Source of the DNA: Caldithrix abyssi DSM 13497
Lineage (GTDB): Bacteria > Calditrichota > Calditrichia > Calditrichales > Calditrichaceae
Length of the DNA stretch: 64,000 nt
NCBI RefSeq assembly: GCF_001886815.1
Contig: NZ_CP018099.1
Coordinates: 4,896,501-4,960,500, forward strand
Reading direction: 5' to 3'
Under the pieces are notes generated by a model. The model saw only the letters and a list, made by a program, of their open reading frames with translations. It had not been told where the DNA came from and did not search any database. The position numbers were made by a program, and so were the translations under genes. Shown here in pieces: positions 34,931-43,092 of this stretch. Each line of letters opens with the position of its first letter. The stretch's first letter is position 1.

Positions 34931-35045
34931 TAATGAGGCATTTTTTCTGCTCTGGTAAAACAGCGCACTCAAGCCGGGCGATATGCAAAGATTTGAAACG
35001 CGTTCCGGCGGCAACTTTTCAGCGCAGGAGCAGGGAAGCACAACA

Positions 35046-36554
35046 TTAGCCTTCGCCGAAGACAAAGGCAGAAAAACGAAACAGATCGGCGTCTTCGTCC
35101 TGCCAGGCATCGCGCGGCAAACCGGCCTTGCGACAGGTTTCCTGCAAAAAGGTTTCTCGATCCCATCCCCACTCCACCGGCACCTGCGGCAGCAGCAAGC
35201 CCACGTTGGCGCCCTTTTTAATCAGCAGGCCGTCTCTGCCAATCTTGATTTCGTTTACATGGCGCACATGGCGGAACGGCGAAAGCACCGATATTTCATA
35301 TTCTAACAATGGCAGTTCGGCCGGCGTAACCGGACTAAAACGCGGATCAGCGGTCGCCGCCTGAATGGCCACGTCGCGCACCACCAGATAAAGCGGTTTT
35401 AAGGGCGCCGTGTAGCCGATGCAGCCGCGTAGCCTTCCGTTGATCTTTAAGGTAACAAATGCGCCGCGATCCTGCATAATGCTTTCGATGCCATCTGCGG
35501 AAGGTTCGTAAACACCGCCCTTTTCTACCGCTGTTTCCACCGCTTTTTTAGCTATCTCCAGTAATTTGCGCTGCGCCTTTCGATCTAACGAAAACGACTC
35601 ATCATTTGCACTTGCCTTTTTTGCCTTTACAAAGACAAACGCCGCATATCCCACCACGCGGCTTTTATCGCCCATGGGCACATCGCCCGAATTGGCGTAT
35701 TTTAGCAGTCTGGCCTCTGTCGCGCCCAAATATTCGGAAGCAATCATCAGGCTGACGATAGGGCCGCCGCCGCAGGCCTCCCAGATACGGCCCTGTAAAT
35801 TACGCGAAAGGTTGTAATAATCCCATTCCTTAATGGCGTTGATTACTTTTTTGTCCAGCTCAATGGCCTTCTGATAGGAATGGAAGTGCGAAAGGTCGGA
35901 ACTGGCCACGATGATTGTCCGATCATCTTCGATCAAATCTGCCAGAGCGCGTCCCAGGGCGCGGGCCGTTTCATAGCTCTGTTCGCCCATGACAATGGGC
36001 ACCAGTTGAAAATCATCCAGCACCACCTGTAAAAAGGGCAGCTGTACTTCAAGCGCGTGTTCGCCACGCCCCTGAAAATTGATGGTGTGCCCATGTTCAG
36101 AGAGTTCCAGTCGATCGCTTTTTTTGGCCAGTTTGCGGGCAAATTCGGCATCCACTGGAATTAAACCGAGCGGCGTTTCGTAATGCGTGCCGTCGTAAAC
36201 AGCGGCTCCGCTGAAATATTCCACATGACTGGGAGAAATAACCACCACACGCTTGATCTTTCTGCCCTGTAAAACTTTGTAAGCATAGGCCGCCACCCCG
36301 CCCGAATACACATATCCGGCGTGTGGCGCAATGATTCCGGTAATCGCATCCTTTATTTCCGGCGATTGTGCCTTCTTTAAAAAACTTTCGATCATCGACT
36401 GCAAGGCTTTTGCGCTGGAAGGATAAAAAGCGCCGGCCACTGCCGGTTTTCTGATCTTTGTTTTGATTTCCCCGGAAACACTCTGATTTGCAAATATCAA
36501 GACCATCACCCCCATTAAAATTAATGTAACGGACTGAACTTTTCTGCTTCGCAT
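35046..36554 (-). CDS. Exported Memo-AMMECR1 fusion (AmmeMemoRadiSam proteins B and A)
   Basis: 502 residues. A signal-like hydrophobic segment (residues 8-26) precedes a Memo domain (about 36-300) with RKPAVAGAFYPSSAKALQ, GIIAPHAGYVYSGG, VVISPSHVEYFSGAA, HALEVQLPFLQ and SDLSHFHSYQ; the metal-site His and a Cys (WEACGGGPI) are kept. An AMMECR1 domain (about 325-500) has GAFVTLKINGRLRGCIGY. In other bacteria the two are encoded beside a radical SAM enzyme (the AmmeMemoRadiSam system). No such gene is in this window. The export signal is odd for these normally cytosolic domains. Role unknown. Confidence 0.88.
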   Translation of the reverse strand: MRSRKVQSVTLILMGVMVLIFANQSVSGEIKTKIRKPAVAGAFYPSSAKALQSMIESFLKKAQSPEIKDAITGIIAPHAGYVYSGGVAAYAYKVLQGRKIKRVVVISPSHVEYFSGAAVYDGTHYETPLGLIPVDAEFARKLAKKSDRLELSEHGHTINFQGRGEHALEVQLPFLQVVLDDFQLVPIVMGEQSYETARALGRALADLIEDDRTIIVASSDLSHFHSYQKAIELDKKVINAIKEWDYYNLSRNLQGRIWEACGGGPIVSLMIASEYLGATEARLLKYANSGDVPMGDKSRVVGYAAFVFVKAKKASANDESFSLDRKAQRKLLEIAKKAVETAVEKGGVYEPSADGIESIMQDRGAFVTLKINGRLRGCIGYTAPLKPLYLVVRDVAIQAATADPRFSPVTPAELPLLEYEISVLSPFRHVRHVNEIKIGRDGLLIKKGANVGLLLPQVPVEWGWDRETFLQETCRKAGLPRDAWQDEDADLFRFSAFVFGEG

Positions 36555-36701
36555 CGTTACCCCGCTTCCAATAAATTTAGATACATTTTACTGCAATAAG
36601 GTTAATAAAAACGGAAGGTAAAATCAATGGTTTGCTGAATTTTAACTTTTCAGGCGCCAGGCAGGTTAGTTTAAGATACTTCCTCTGAAAGATCCAGTCC
36701 T

Positions 36702-36719
36702 GCCCGGGAGGCTGTTGCA
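36702..36719 (+). repeat. Left inverted repeat of the IS
   Basis: GCCCGGGAGGCTGTTGCA, the perfect reverse complement of 38404-38421. Confidence 0.9.
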
Positions 36720-36795
36720 AATTCAGTTTGAGTAAAATTCAAAAAATTTGTAAATTCTGGGCGACAGATAAAACAAGTAATAACAAAGGAATTCC

Positions 36796-38382
36796 ATGAG
36801 TTTTATTACTTATAATCGCTCACAAATGAATCTCTTTGGCTATAGTGTGGAAGATTTTGCCAGAGACGATCCAAAGAGTCGATTTGTAGTGGAGTTGGTT
36901 TCGCGCCTTGATTTAAGTGCACTTTATTCCCGTTATAGTTCGCAAGGCGGTGATTCTTATGCCCCAGACATGATGCTTGCCTTATGGTTTTATGCTTATA
37001 GTAACGGCATTACCAGCACCCGTAAGCTGGAGGAATTGTGTAAATATGATACGCGCTACATTTATATCACTGGGAATCAGCATCCGGATCATAGTACATT
37101 AAGTCGTTTTCGCAAGGCACATTTGGATTTATTAGACCAATATTTTGTAGAGATACTTTTAATTGCCCAGGCCGAAGGCATAAGTAGTTTCAACCAGATA
37201 GCCATAGATGGCACGAAAATCAAAGCGCACAGCAGTAAGCGTCATGGCTACACTGAGGATCAATTAGACAAACGTATAGAGAAGTTAAGAGCAGAGATCA
37301 AGCAATACATGCAGCGCTGTAATTTTGTAGAACAGGGGGCCACGGATGAATTAGATTTAGAAACTCTTCGAGCGGAGAAAGAACGGCTTGAGCGCTTAGA
37401 GAAAGAGATATTAGAACGTAAAGCCCAATTGAAAGAGCGTAAGAAACAGCTCAAATCAGAACATCGTTCAAGACATCAAATAAATGTAAAAGAGCCGGAT
37501 GCCCGCATGATGCCTTCGGTGGATGGGCCGGGTTATAACGCACAATTAGGCGTAGATATGTCCAGTCATTTAATTGTAGCCCATGAAGTGGTAAGCCAGC
37601 CCAACGACCAGGGTCAATTCATACCGATCCAAGAACAAGTAGAGAAGAATCTTGGTTCAGATGATAAGCGATCTTACACAGCCGATTCCGGTTATCACAA
37701 TAGCGCAGACCTAAAAGAATTGGAAGAAAAGCAGATCGATGCCGTAATAGCCGATCCCCAGTTATCCAATCGTTCGATAAAGGAGACACCGACCTCCAAG
37801 GAAGAATTGCAAAAAGAAGAAAGAAAACTAAAACGAAGTGATTTTGTGTATCATGAACAGGGAGATTACTATGAATGTCCGGCGGGTAAGAAGCTTTTTC
37901 CAGTTGAGAGGAATAGCGAACGGATCGTATATCGTTCCAATGATTGTCAGGACTGTCCCTTAATTAATTTATGTATTTCCAGTAAAAAGAAAGTTAAGCA
38001 AATCCATCGTTCAGTTAATGAGAGTTATTGCGAACGTATGGCGAAAAAGTTACAAACTTCAGCGGCGCAGGAACGACTAAAGAAGCGTTCGGTGACAGTT
38101 GAACCTGTTTTTGGTAATTTGAAGCATAATTTAGGCTATCGTGGATTTTCCTTATCTGGTCTTAATAATGTTCGTAGTGAATTTACGTTAATGTGTATTG
38201 GGCATAATATTAATGTTCTATTTAAAAATATGTTAGGGAAACGTTTAGCAGCGTTTATAACAGCATCACAAGAAAAAGATGATCTATTAATTTTATTTTC
38301 AAAGAATATTTTGGCGTTTTTAATTCTATATTTTGCCCAACGTTTAAGAATGAGAAAAAATTATCAATATCGGAGAATATAA
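36796..38382 (+). CDS. IS1182 family transposase
   Basis: 528 residues, uninterrupted. The N-terminal DUF772-like region has YAPDMMLALWFYAYSNGITSTRKLEE and HPDHSTLSRFRK. A DDE catalytic core follows: AIDGTKIKAHSS (first Asp), YTADSGYHNSADLKEL (second Asp) and a C-terminal region ERLKKRSVTVEPVFGNLKHNLGYRGF (Glu). A coiled coil (150-230) separates them, and a Cys-rich stretch YECPAGK, CQDCPLINLCIS resembles a zinc ribbon, both usual for IS1182. The ribosome site aaaggaattcc precedes ATG 36796. No frameshift or stop, so it is probably active. Confidence 0.93.
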   Translation: MSFITYNRSQMNLFGYSVEDFARDDPKSRFVVELVSRLDLSALYSRYSSQGGDSYAPDMMLALWFYAYSNGITSTRKLEELCKYDTRYIYITGNQHPDHSTLSRFRKAHLDLLDQYFVEILLIAQAEGISSFNQIAIDGTKIKAHSSKRHGYTEDQLDKRIEKLRAEIKQYMQRCNFVEQGATDELDLETLRAEKERLERLEKEILERKAQLKERKKQLKSEHRSRHQINVKEPDARMMPSVDGPGYNAQLGVDMSSHLIVAHEVVSQPNDQGQFIPIQEQVEKNLGSDDKRSYTADSGYHNSADLKELEEKQIDAVIADPQLSNRSIKETPTSKEELQKEERKLKRSDFVYHEQGDYYECPAGKKLFPVERNSERIVYRSNDCQDCPLINLCISSKKKVKQIHRSVNESYCERMAKKLQTSAAQERLKKRSVTVEPVFGNLKHNLGYRGFSLSGLNNVRSEFTLMCIGHNINVLFKNMLGKRLAAFITASQEKDDLLILFSKNILAFLILYFAQRLRMRKNYQYRRI

Positions 38383-38403
38383 ACATTAATTCCTCCCCCC
38401 CCA

Positions 38404-38421
38404 TGCAACAGCCTCCCGGGC
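38404..38421 (-). repeat. Right inverted repeat of the IS
   Basis: TGCAACAGCCTCCCGGGC, perfect complement of the left repeat. It follows the transposase stop by 21 bases, across a run of nine C. Confidence 0.9.
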
Positions 38422-38452
38422 GGGATTTGAAACTTTTTGTGCTTTTGGATTG

Positions 38453-38486
38453 GTTGAATAGTTAATTAGTTGAATGGTTGAATAGA
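38453..38486. repeat. TTGAATAG/TTAGTTGAATGG micro-repeat
   Basis: The line reads ttgaatagttaattagttg then aatggttgaatag, i.e. repeated ttgaat(a/g)gtt units of about 8-15 bases. Such strings are common junk repeats in FCB genomes. Confidence 0.5.
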
Positions 38487-38710
38487 AATTTACAAATGCG
38501 CAAATATTGAACATCATTGAAGAAAAATTTCCAACGAACAGTTCTTCCTACTCTCCCAGACTCTTTTTCTTGGAAAGGGGGTGAGGGCTATTGTAAACTT
38601 TTCCCTATTTTTTTATAAATATACATTTGATATCGCTTTTGAGACACCCTCGGGGGGAATAGCGCCGATATGCTTAGTTTTAGTCTCAGAATGGTTTGTT
38701 TAATCATTTT

Positions 38711-38790
38711 CTGCGATTATTGGCGTAATCTGCGAGAAAATTACTTTAAGCAAAACGCGGTTGATTTTGGTTGCGGCTTTGCTGCCTTAG
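38711..38790. repeat. Dispersed 80 bp repeat, copy 1
   Basis: Aligns without gaps to 42481-42560 at about 80% identity (15 mismatches counted), including the identical core gcgtaatctgcgagaaaa and the shared ggttgcggctt. It is in the same orientation as copy 2, and the two bracket the four-gene dUTPase-HtrA operon. Confidence 0.8.
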
Positions 38791-38942
38791 CTGGAAAGAT
38801 CTACCGCCTGAGCGCGCGAATATTCCTGTGAATACGTAATGCCTGACAGGTAATGAAATATCTGTGCGACTGAATGCGCAGGCCGCGCAAAAGCAAATGT
38901 ACCGGGCCATGCCTTCAAAGCAAATCTAAAATTTATTAGGAC

Positions 38943-39419
38943 TTAAGAATCGTTTCCCTTCTGTTCTTCTTTTAATATTTCATCCAGACGTTTATTGTCT
39001 TCCACGCCGTTCTCATCGTATTTGGAATATTTTGAGCCATAGCCTTTATCCTGCCGAATCTGGTTGAGTTGATTCTTTTTCAAATACAGATCGGCCAGTT
39101 TTTGCGGATCCAATCCAACCAACTGGCATTTACTAACCCAAAAATGTAATTCGTCAATCAGTTCAATACGAATATTATCCCAGTCGATTTCATCCATATC
39201 TTTCCACCATTTCCAGGGGAGTGAATCCTCCAGCTCGATCGATTCGTGAATTTGCGCCCGATTGTAGTTTAACAACCACTTCACGCGCTCGGCAACGGTT
39301 TCAGGATCATTGTTATTTTGATCGCACAGCCGATCGTAATCCTGTCCGTGTCGTTCTTTTAAAATGCGTTTATTGAGTTCGTATTGTTTATCAAAGATCA
39401 TCTTCAACAAATCCATCAT
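38943..39419 (-). CDS. Dimeric dUTPase (all-alpha NTP pyrophosphatase)
   Basis: 158 residues of the dUTPase_2/MazG-like superfamily. Diagnostic pieces are IHESIELEDSLPWKWWKDM (helix with metal-binding Glu), IELIDELHFWVSKCQLVGLD (ExxD of the next helix) and LADLYLKKNQLNQIRQDKGYG (phosphate-contacting KNxxNxxRQxxGY). The enzyme hydrolyses dUTP to dUMP and so keeps uracil out of DNA. It overlaps the upstream gene stop by 4 bases and is the last gene of the operon. An acidic, Lys-rich tail (about 135-158) is extra. Confidence 0.85.
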   Translation of the reverse strand: MMDLLKMIFDKQYELNKRILKERHGQDYDRLCDQNNNDPETVAERVKWLLNYNRAQIHESIELEDSLPWKWWKDMDEIDWDNIRIELIDELHFWVSKCQLVGLDPQKLADLYLKKNQLNQIRQDKGYGSKYSKYDENGVEDNKRLDEILKEEQKGNDS

Positions 39420-40834
39420 TCATCTCCCCGATTTGTTTGTTGATAATTGGTTTTAATAAATAAGAATCGCGTGCTGCCGTTGCGCTGAATAAACATTTTT
39501 ACGAATTTCGGTTTTTGCCGCTCAATTTCCTTAAGTACCTTTTTAAGATCGTCTAACGTTTCGATGGGCGTCTCGTTCACCGTTTCAATTAAATCGCCGA
39601 TTTGTAACCCGGCAATATCCGCCCAGCCGGCGCGTTCCACGCGACTCACCCAAACGCCGCGCGTATCCGGCTCCAGATTTCTGCTTAAAATGACATCCCT
39701 TGTCAATTCCTTTGCACTGAATCCCAGCTTCTGATTGGCAATCTCTTCGGCCATAAACTGGCTGATGGGAGAGCCGCGCAGGTTCACTTTTTTAAGCAAA
39801 AAATGGTTTTTGCGGAAAATCTCCAGCGTAATGGTGTCCACCGTCTGGCTGCGAATCATCTGGCGGAAGATATTTAAATCGCTTTCTTTATCTGCCTTTA
39901 GCGGAACATCGTTCATTCTGGTAATGACATCGCCGGGCAGTAATCCTGCCGCTTCAGCCGGCGAATTTTGAATAATGGTGCTGACCAGAACGCCGTGCAA
40001 TTCCGGCTGCCCAAAATAGCGCGCTAAATCTCTGGTAAACGGTTGCATGTAAATGCCCAGCCATTTTTTCCGAACGGTGGCCTTGTGTTTAAAAAACGGC
40101 GGCTCTTTAATCAGCGGGGCAAATCTTTCAAACAGCACGATGCGGCCCAGCTGACCGGCGCCCACATTGGCAAAAGGCATTCTTCGCCTAACGTTTTCCC
40201 GTCCCAGATAGTGGTAACCGATAGCGTTGCCGTTTTCATCCAGGGCCAGGCCAAAATCGCTTAAGGACAAAAAGTTGTTTTCAAAATAGAACCGCTTTTC
40301 TCCCTCGTCCGAAAGGGCGTTGATGCGCCGCTCAATCATTATGTTTGCAAAATCGTAACTTGCCGGCAGATGGTGCAGCAGGATGATTTTTTGGCCGAGC
40401 TGTAATTGGCCTTTGTTTTGAAATTGCACCGGCCGGGTGCTTACCGAATCTTTGAGACGAATAAAAGCGATGCTCAGGTCTTCATCTTTGCCGATAAATT
40501 CTGCCGGCAGCTCTTTACCGTTGCCCCATTTAACCTTAATATCCGACGGCAGCTGCGCCGAAGCCATCATATTGGCCGAAGCCGAAAATTCAATGTTCGC
40601 CGGATAAATGGCGGCAGAGGTCATAATTAAGCCGCGCTCATCGACCACAATGCCGGTTAAATAACGCTTTACTCTTTCTTTATCTTTAATTTCTTCAAAG
40701 GAAAGCAATGGCTCAAAATAACTAATGACCACCACTTTGTCGGAGTAGCGCTCATTTATTTTTTGCCAGCTTTTTTGCGCCTGCGCGTTTATGATAAAAC
40801 TCAACAATAAAATAAGATGAAACAGATACTTCAT
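39416..40834 (-). CDS. HtrA-like pseudoprotease with two PDZ domains
   Basis: 472 residues with signal peptide (HLILLLSFIINAQAQ). Residues 25-210 have the HtrA trypsin fold, but the catalytic residues are gone: the His position of LTNNHV is replaced (MTSAAIYP, Ala75) and the NSGGP nucleophile position is Asp193 in LSDFGLALDENGNAIGY; Asp119 (EDLSIAFIRL) is kept. PDZ1 (about 265-355, LHGVLVSTIIQNSPAEAAGLLPGDVITRMND) and PDZ2 (about 375-465, RGVWVSRVERAGWADIAGLQIGDLIETVNE) are intact. So it cannot hydrolyse peptides by the usual mechanism and may be a chaperone, adaptor or regulator of the active HtrA encoded just upstream (4-base overlap). Confidence 0.88.
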   Translation of the reverse strand: MKYLFHLILLLSFIINAQAQKSWQKINERYSDKVVVISYFEPLLSFEEIKDKERVKRYLTGIVVDERGLIMTSAAIYPANIEFSASANMMASAQLPSDIKVKWGNGKELPAEFIGKDEDLSIAFIRLKDSVSTRPVQFQNKGQLQLGQKIILLHHLPASYDFANIMIERRINALSDEGEKRFYFENNFLSLSDFGLALDENGNAIGYHYLGRENVRRRMPFANVGAGQLGRIVLFERFAPLIKEPPFFKHKATVRKKWLGIYMQPFTRDLARYFGQPELHGVLVSTIIQNSPAEAAGLLPGDVITRMNDVPLKADKESDLNIFRQMIRSQTVDTITLEIFRKNHFLLKKVNLRGSPISQFMAEEIANQKLGFSAKELTRDVILSRNLEPDTRGVWVSRVERAGWADIAGLQIGDLIETVNETPIETLDDLKKVLKEIERQKPKFVKMFIQRNGSTRFLFIKTNYQQTNRGDE

Positions 40835-42162
40835 TGGCTGTCTTTTCCTTTAATTAACGCAAAACGATTCACATCGCCGATTTTTAGCCACAACAGATGA
40901 TCTTTTCCGTCTTTGCTGTACTGATTTTCGTAATTGGTGATGAACTGGTCGATGCTTTTAATGGGCTGATCGTCTATTTTGGTCAGCACCGCGGCTCTAA
41001 ACACCCCGGCTTCCTGCGCCGGGCCACCCAGTTGAACGCCGGTAATCAACACCCTGTCCGCCTCACTTAAGCGGAAATTTTTTCGGATGCGCGGCGTAAT
41101 CTCCTTGACGGACATGCCCCACTCTTTACAATAATATTCATTTCCGCTGAACTTCCCCTGCTTTTTGGGCACGAGTGAAACCTGACCGGGGCGCAGGTGC
41201 TGATCCAGATATTTCAAAGTGATCTGTTTGCCCACCGGAAGAGTGGAAACCAGCAAGCGCACTTTGGGCAGCTCTTCCTGATAGACGGCCGCAACTTTTT
41301 TCCCGTTGATTTCCGTAACCACAAAACCGGCTTTTAAGCCTGCTTTTTCCGCCGGAGAATTTTTTTCCACTTCGCGCAGCAAAACGCCCTGCAAATCTGG
41401 TTTATTGAGATAGGCGCGCAGCCCTTTAATTTCCTGCCATTCCGCGCCGATCCAGGCCCTTTCCACCTCGCCCTTTTCCATTAACTGCTTAATCACAAAC
41501 TTTGCCGTATTAATGGGAATGGCAAAGCCCAGATTCTCGCCAAAAGTAATGGCCCTGGCGTTAATGCCAATCACCTCGCCTTTCAGATTTACCAGCGGGC
41601 CACCCGAATTGCCCGGGTTAATTGCCGCGTCGGTTTGAATCCACAAATTGTAGGGCGAAGTCATGCTGCCGGACTGGTCAAAATAGCGGTCCACGGAGCT
41701 GATTACGCCCAGAGTCAGCGAACGCGCCAGGCCCAAAGGCGAACCTAAAGCCAGCACTACCTGGCCCACCTGCAATCCGTCGCTGTTGCCCAGCCTGGCA
41801 AAGGGCACTTTTTTAAGTCCGTTTTTTCCCAGTTTTAGCTTGAGCACGGCCAGGTCTGTCCAGGGGTCCAGACCGATCACCTCCGCTTCCACTTCTTTTT
41901 TAGAAGATAGCGTGCACATAACAAAACGCGCTTTTTCCGCCACATGGTTATTGGTCAACACATAGCCGTCTTCCGAAAAGATAAATCCGCTACCCGTTAC
42001 CTGCACTTTTTGCGGCTCGCCCGAATCCACAAATTCTTTAATGGGCTGAATGTGTACCAGAGCGGGGAAGACCTTCTGGCGCGCCTTACGAATTTGATCT
42101 TCCAGATTGTCCCCGGCAAAGATCAGCAGGGGGACGAGGACTAAAACAAATAGTTTACGCAT
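40831..42162 (-). CDS. HtrA/Deg serine protease with two PDZ domains
   Basis: 443 residues with a signal peptide (LFVLVLVPLLIFAG). The trypsin-like domain has an intact triad: VLTNNHVAE (His73), WTDLAVLKL (Asp103) and INPGNSGGPLVN (Ser186). Two PDZ domains follow (about 230-330 and 345-440, GVLLREVEKNSPAEKAGLKAGFVVTEINGK, GVQLGGPAQEAGVFRAAVLTKIDDQPI). It is a periplasmic quality-control protease that degrades misfolded envelope proteins. It overlaps the upstream thiamine-binding-like gene by 1 base and the downstream pseudoprotease gene by 4 bases. Confidence 0.95.
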   Translation of the reverse strand: MRKLFVLVLVPLLIFAGDNLEDQIRKARQKVFPALVHIQPIKEFVDSGEPQKVQVTGSGFIFSEDGYVLTNNHVAEKARFVMCTLSSKKEVEAEVIGLDPWTDLAVLKLKLGKNGLKKVPFARLGNSDGLQVGQVVLALGSPLGLARSLTLGVISSVDRYFDQSGSMTSPYNLWIQTDAAINPGNSGGPLVNLKGEVIGINARAITFGENLGFAIPINTAKFVIKQLMEKGEVERAWIGAEWQEIKGLRAYLNKPDLQGVLLREVEKNSPAEKAGLKAGFVVTEINGKKVAAVYQEELPKVRLLVSTLPVGKQITLKYLDQHLRPGQVSLVPKKQGKFSGNEYYCKEWGMSVKEITPRIRKNFRLSEADRVLITGVQLGGPAQEAGVFRAAVLTKIDDQPIKSIDQFITNYENQYSKDGKDHLLWLKIGDVNRFALIKGKDSQ

Positions 42163-42470
42163 TATTTTTTCAGCTCTCTCTTTAAAATAGATTCCACCTT
42201 TTGAATTTTCTTTTCCAGTCTGCTTTCATTGGACTTTCGATAATCCATTTTCAGGGTCATGGAAATGCGGCGACAATCTTTCTCCAGGGCCTTAAAACAC
42301 TGGCGCACCACGCCCATCACCTCATCATAGTCGCCTTCCAGCACGGTACCCATGGGATTCAGGCGATAATTGACTCCGCTTTTGTCAATAATATCCAGAA
42401 TCCTCGCCACATAGGGCGAAAGGCTTTCCCCCTTATCAAGAGGAAACATGCTGAATTCGATTAATACCAT
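42162..42470 (-). CDS. Thiamine-binding-like protein (MTH1187/YqgV, DUF77)
   Basis: 102 residues. The start is set at ATG 42470, which has GGAGAAG 5-11 bases upstream and leads straight into the MVLIEFSMFPLDKGESLSPYVARILDIIDKSG core; a frame to 42599 adds 43 residues made of dispersed-repeat sequence. GTVLEGDYDEVMGVVRQC is the other family motif. Homologues bind thiamine or hydroxymethylpyrimidine as dimers or tetramers. Cytosolic. It is the first gene of the operon thiamine-binding-like, HtrA, pseudo-HtrA, dUTPase. Confidence 0.85.
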   Translation of the reverse strand: MVLIEFSMFPLDKGESLSPYVARILDIIDKSGVNYRLNPMGTVLEGDYDEVMGVVRQCFKALEKDCRRISMTLKMDYRKSNESRLEKKIQKVESILKRELKK

Positions 42471-42480
42471 GTCACTTCTC

Positions 42481-42560
42481 CTGCAATTATTTGCGTAATC
42501 TGCGAGAAAATTACTTTTCGCGCGTTTAGGTTGATTTAGGTTGCGGCTTCGCGGCCTTCG
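42481..42560. repeat. Dispersed 80 bp repeat, copy 2
   Basis: About 80% identical to 38711-38790 (see there). It abuts the ribosome site of the thiamine-binding-like gene and therefore overlaps the promoter or leader of the HtrA operon. Confidence 0.8.
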
Positions 42561-42683
42561 GAAATTAATATGTAGCGCGCAAAAGAGATTATTTAGCATA
42601 CCACCTTATGAATCACTATTTTTTTATGATCATGGATGTTTTTTATCTCATTTATGATTGAGTGCACCATAGATTGCCTTTTA

Positions 42684-43079
42684 TCATTTTTTCTTATTCT
42701 CCAGCATGGTTTTGTGGTAGGAGTAAACGCGGATCGCCCGAAAAAGAATGGCAATAAAAATGATTAACAAAACGTACATGATAGATACGCGGGCGATATT
42801 GCTAACCATCCGCCGCCAGTGCAAAAAACTCTGAAAAAACAATACAAGGTTAAAAACAGTGAGCAGGCCAATAAAAAAATTTAACTGTCGATAGTTCCAC
42901 TTTTTCCCTTTATGTTCCATTTTTAGATCGGCGACCAGCAAGCCATAGGTTAAAGTGCCGATGATGGATGCCAGTAAAAATTGGGTGGTTTCCATCCAGT
43001 CAAATAGATGTAACAAAAAATAACTGGCAATAAAAGCCAGCACCGGTACATATTCGAGTATGCTCTTTTTTTCTTCCAT
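42684..43079 (-). CDS. Four-helix membrane protein of unknown function
   Basis: 131 residues from ATG 43079, chosen because gagaggcgtg lies upstream and it clears the AI-2E gene stop at 43093; the longer frame to 43142 overlaps that gene. Four membrane helices are predicted (about 10-30, 35-55, 70-90, 100-122) with a short cytosolic Lys-rich end (YSYHKTMLENKKK). No family recognised. It follows the exporter gene by 13 bases, so it probably belongs to the same operon. Confidence 0.65.
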   Translation of the reverse strand: MEEKKSILEYVPVLAFIASYFLLHLFDWMETTQFLLASIIGTLTYGLLVADLKMEHKGKKWNYRQLNFFIGLLTVFNLVLFFQSFLHWRRMVSNIARVSIMYVLLIIFIAILFRAIRVYSYHKTMLENKKK

Positions 43080-43092
43080 CACGCCTCTCAAC

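Larger units (their letters stand above)
36702..38421 (+). mobile_element. Intact IS1182-like insertion sequence
   Basis: 1720 bases bounded by perfect 18-base inverted repeats (36702-36719 and 38404-38421) reading GCCCGGGAGGCTGTTGCA from each end inwards. The transposase gene fills most of it. Because the ends include CCGG, the true tip is ambiguous: a 4-base palindromic target duplication CCGG (36704-36707 and 38416-38419) would leave a 12-base inverted repeat. The element sits between the Memo-AMMECR1 gene and the dUTPase operon, with no gene interrupted. Confidence 0.92.
38422..38942. other. Intergenic stretch of repeats between IS and dUTPase
   Basis: 521 bases without a gene. It holds degenerate ttgaatagttaattagttgaatgg units (38453-38486), the 80-base dispersed repeat at 38711-38790, and a segment (about 38836-38890, tgacaggtaatgaaatatct) resembling 52160-52190 (ttgacgggtaatgaattatc). 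It looks like a landing zone for small dispersed elements. Confidence 0.6.

Noticed and set aside
35046-36554. Complete AmmeMemoRadiSam system
   Set aside because: No radical SAM gene is in the window; only the fused A and B parts are present.
39416-40834. Active HtrA protease
   Set aside because: Its His and Ser positions are Ala75 and Asp193, so it cannot be called active.
42470-42599. 43-residue N-terminal extension of the thiamine-binding-like protein
   Set aside because: It is repeat copy 2 translated; ATG 42470 has a good ribosome site and matches the family start.
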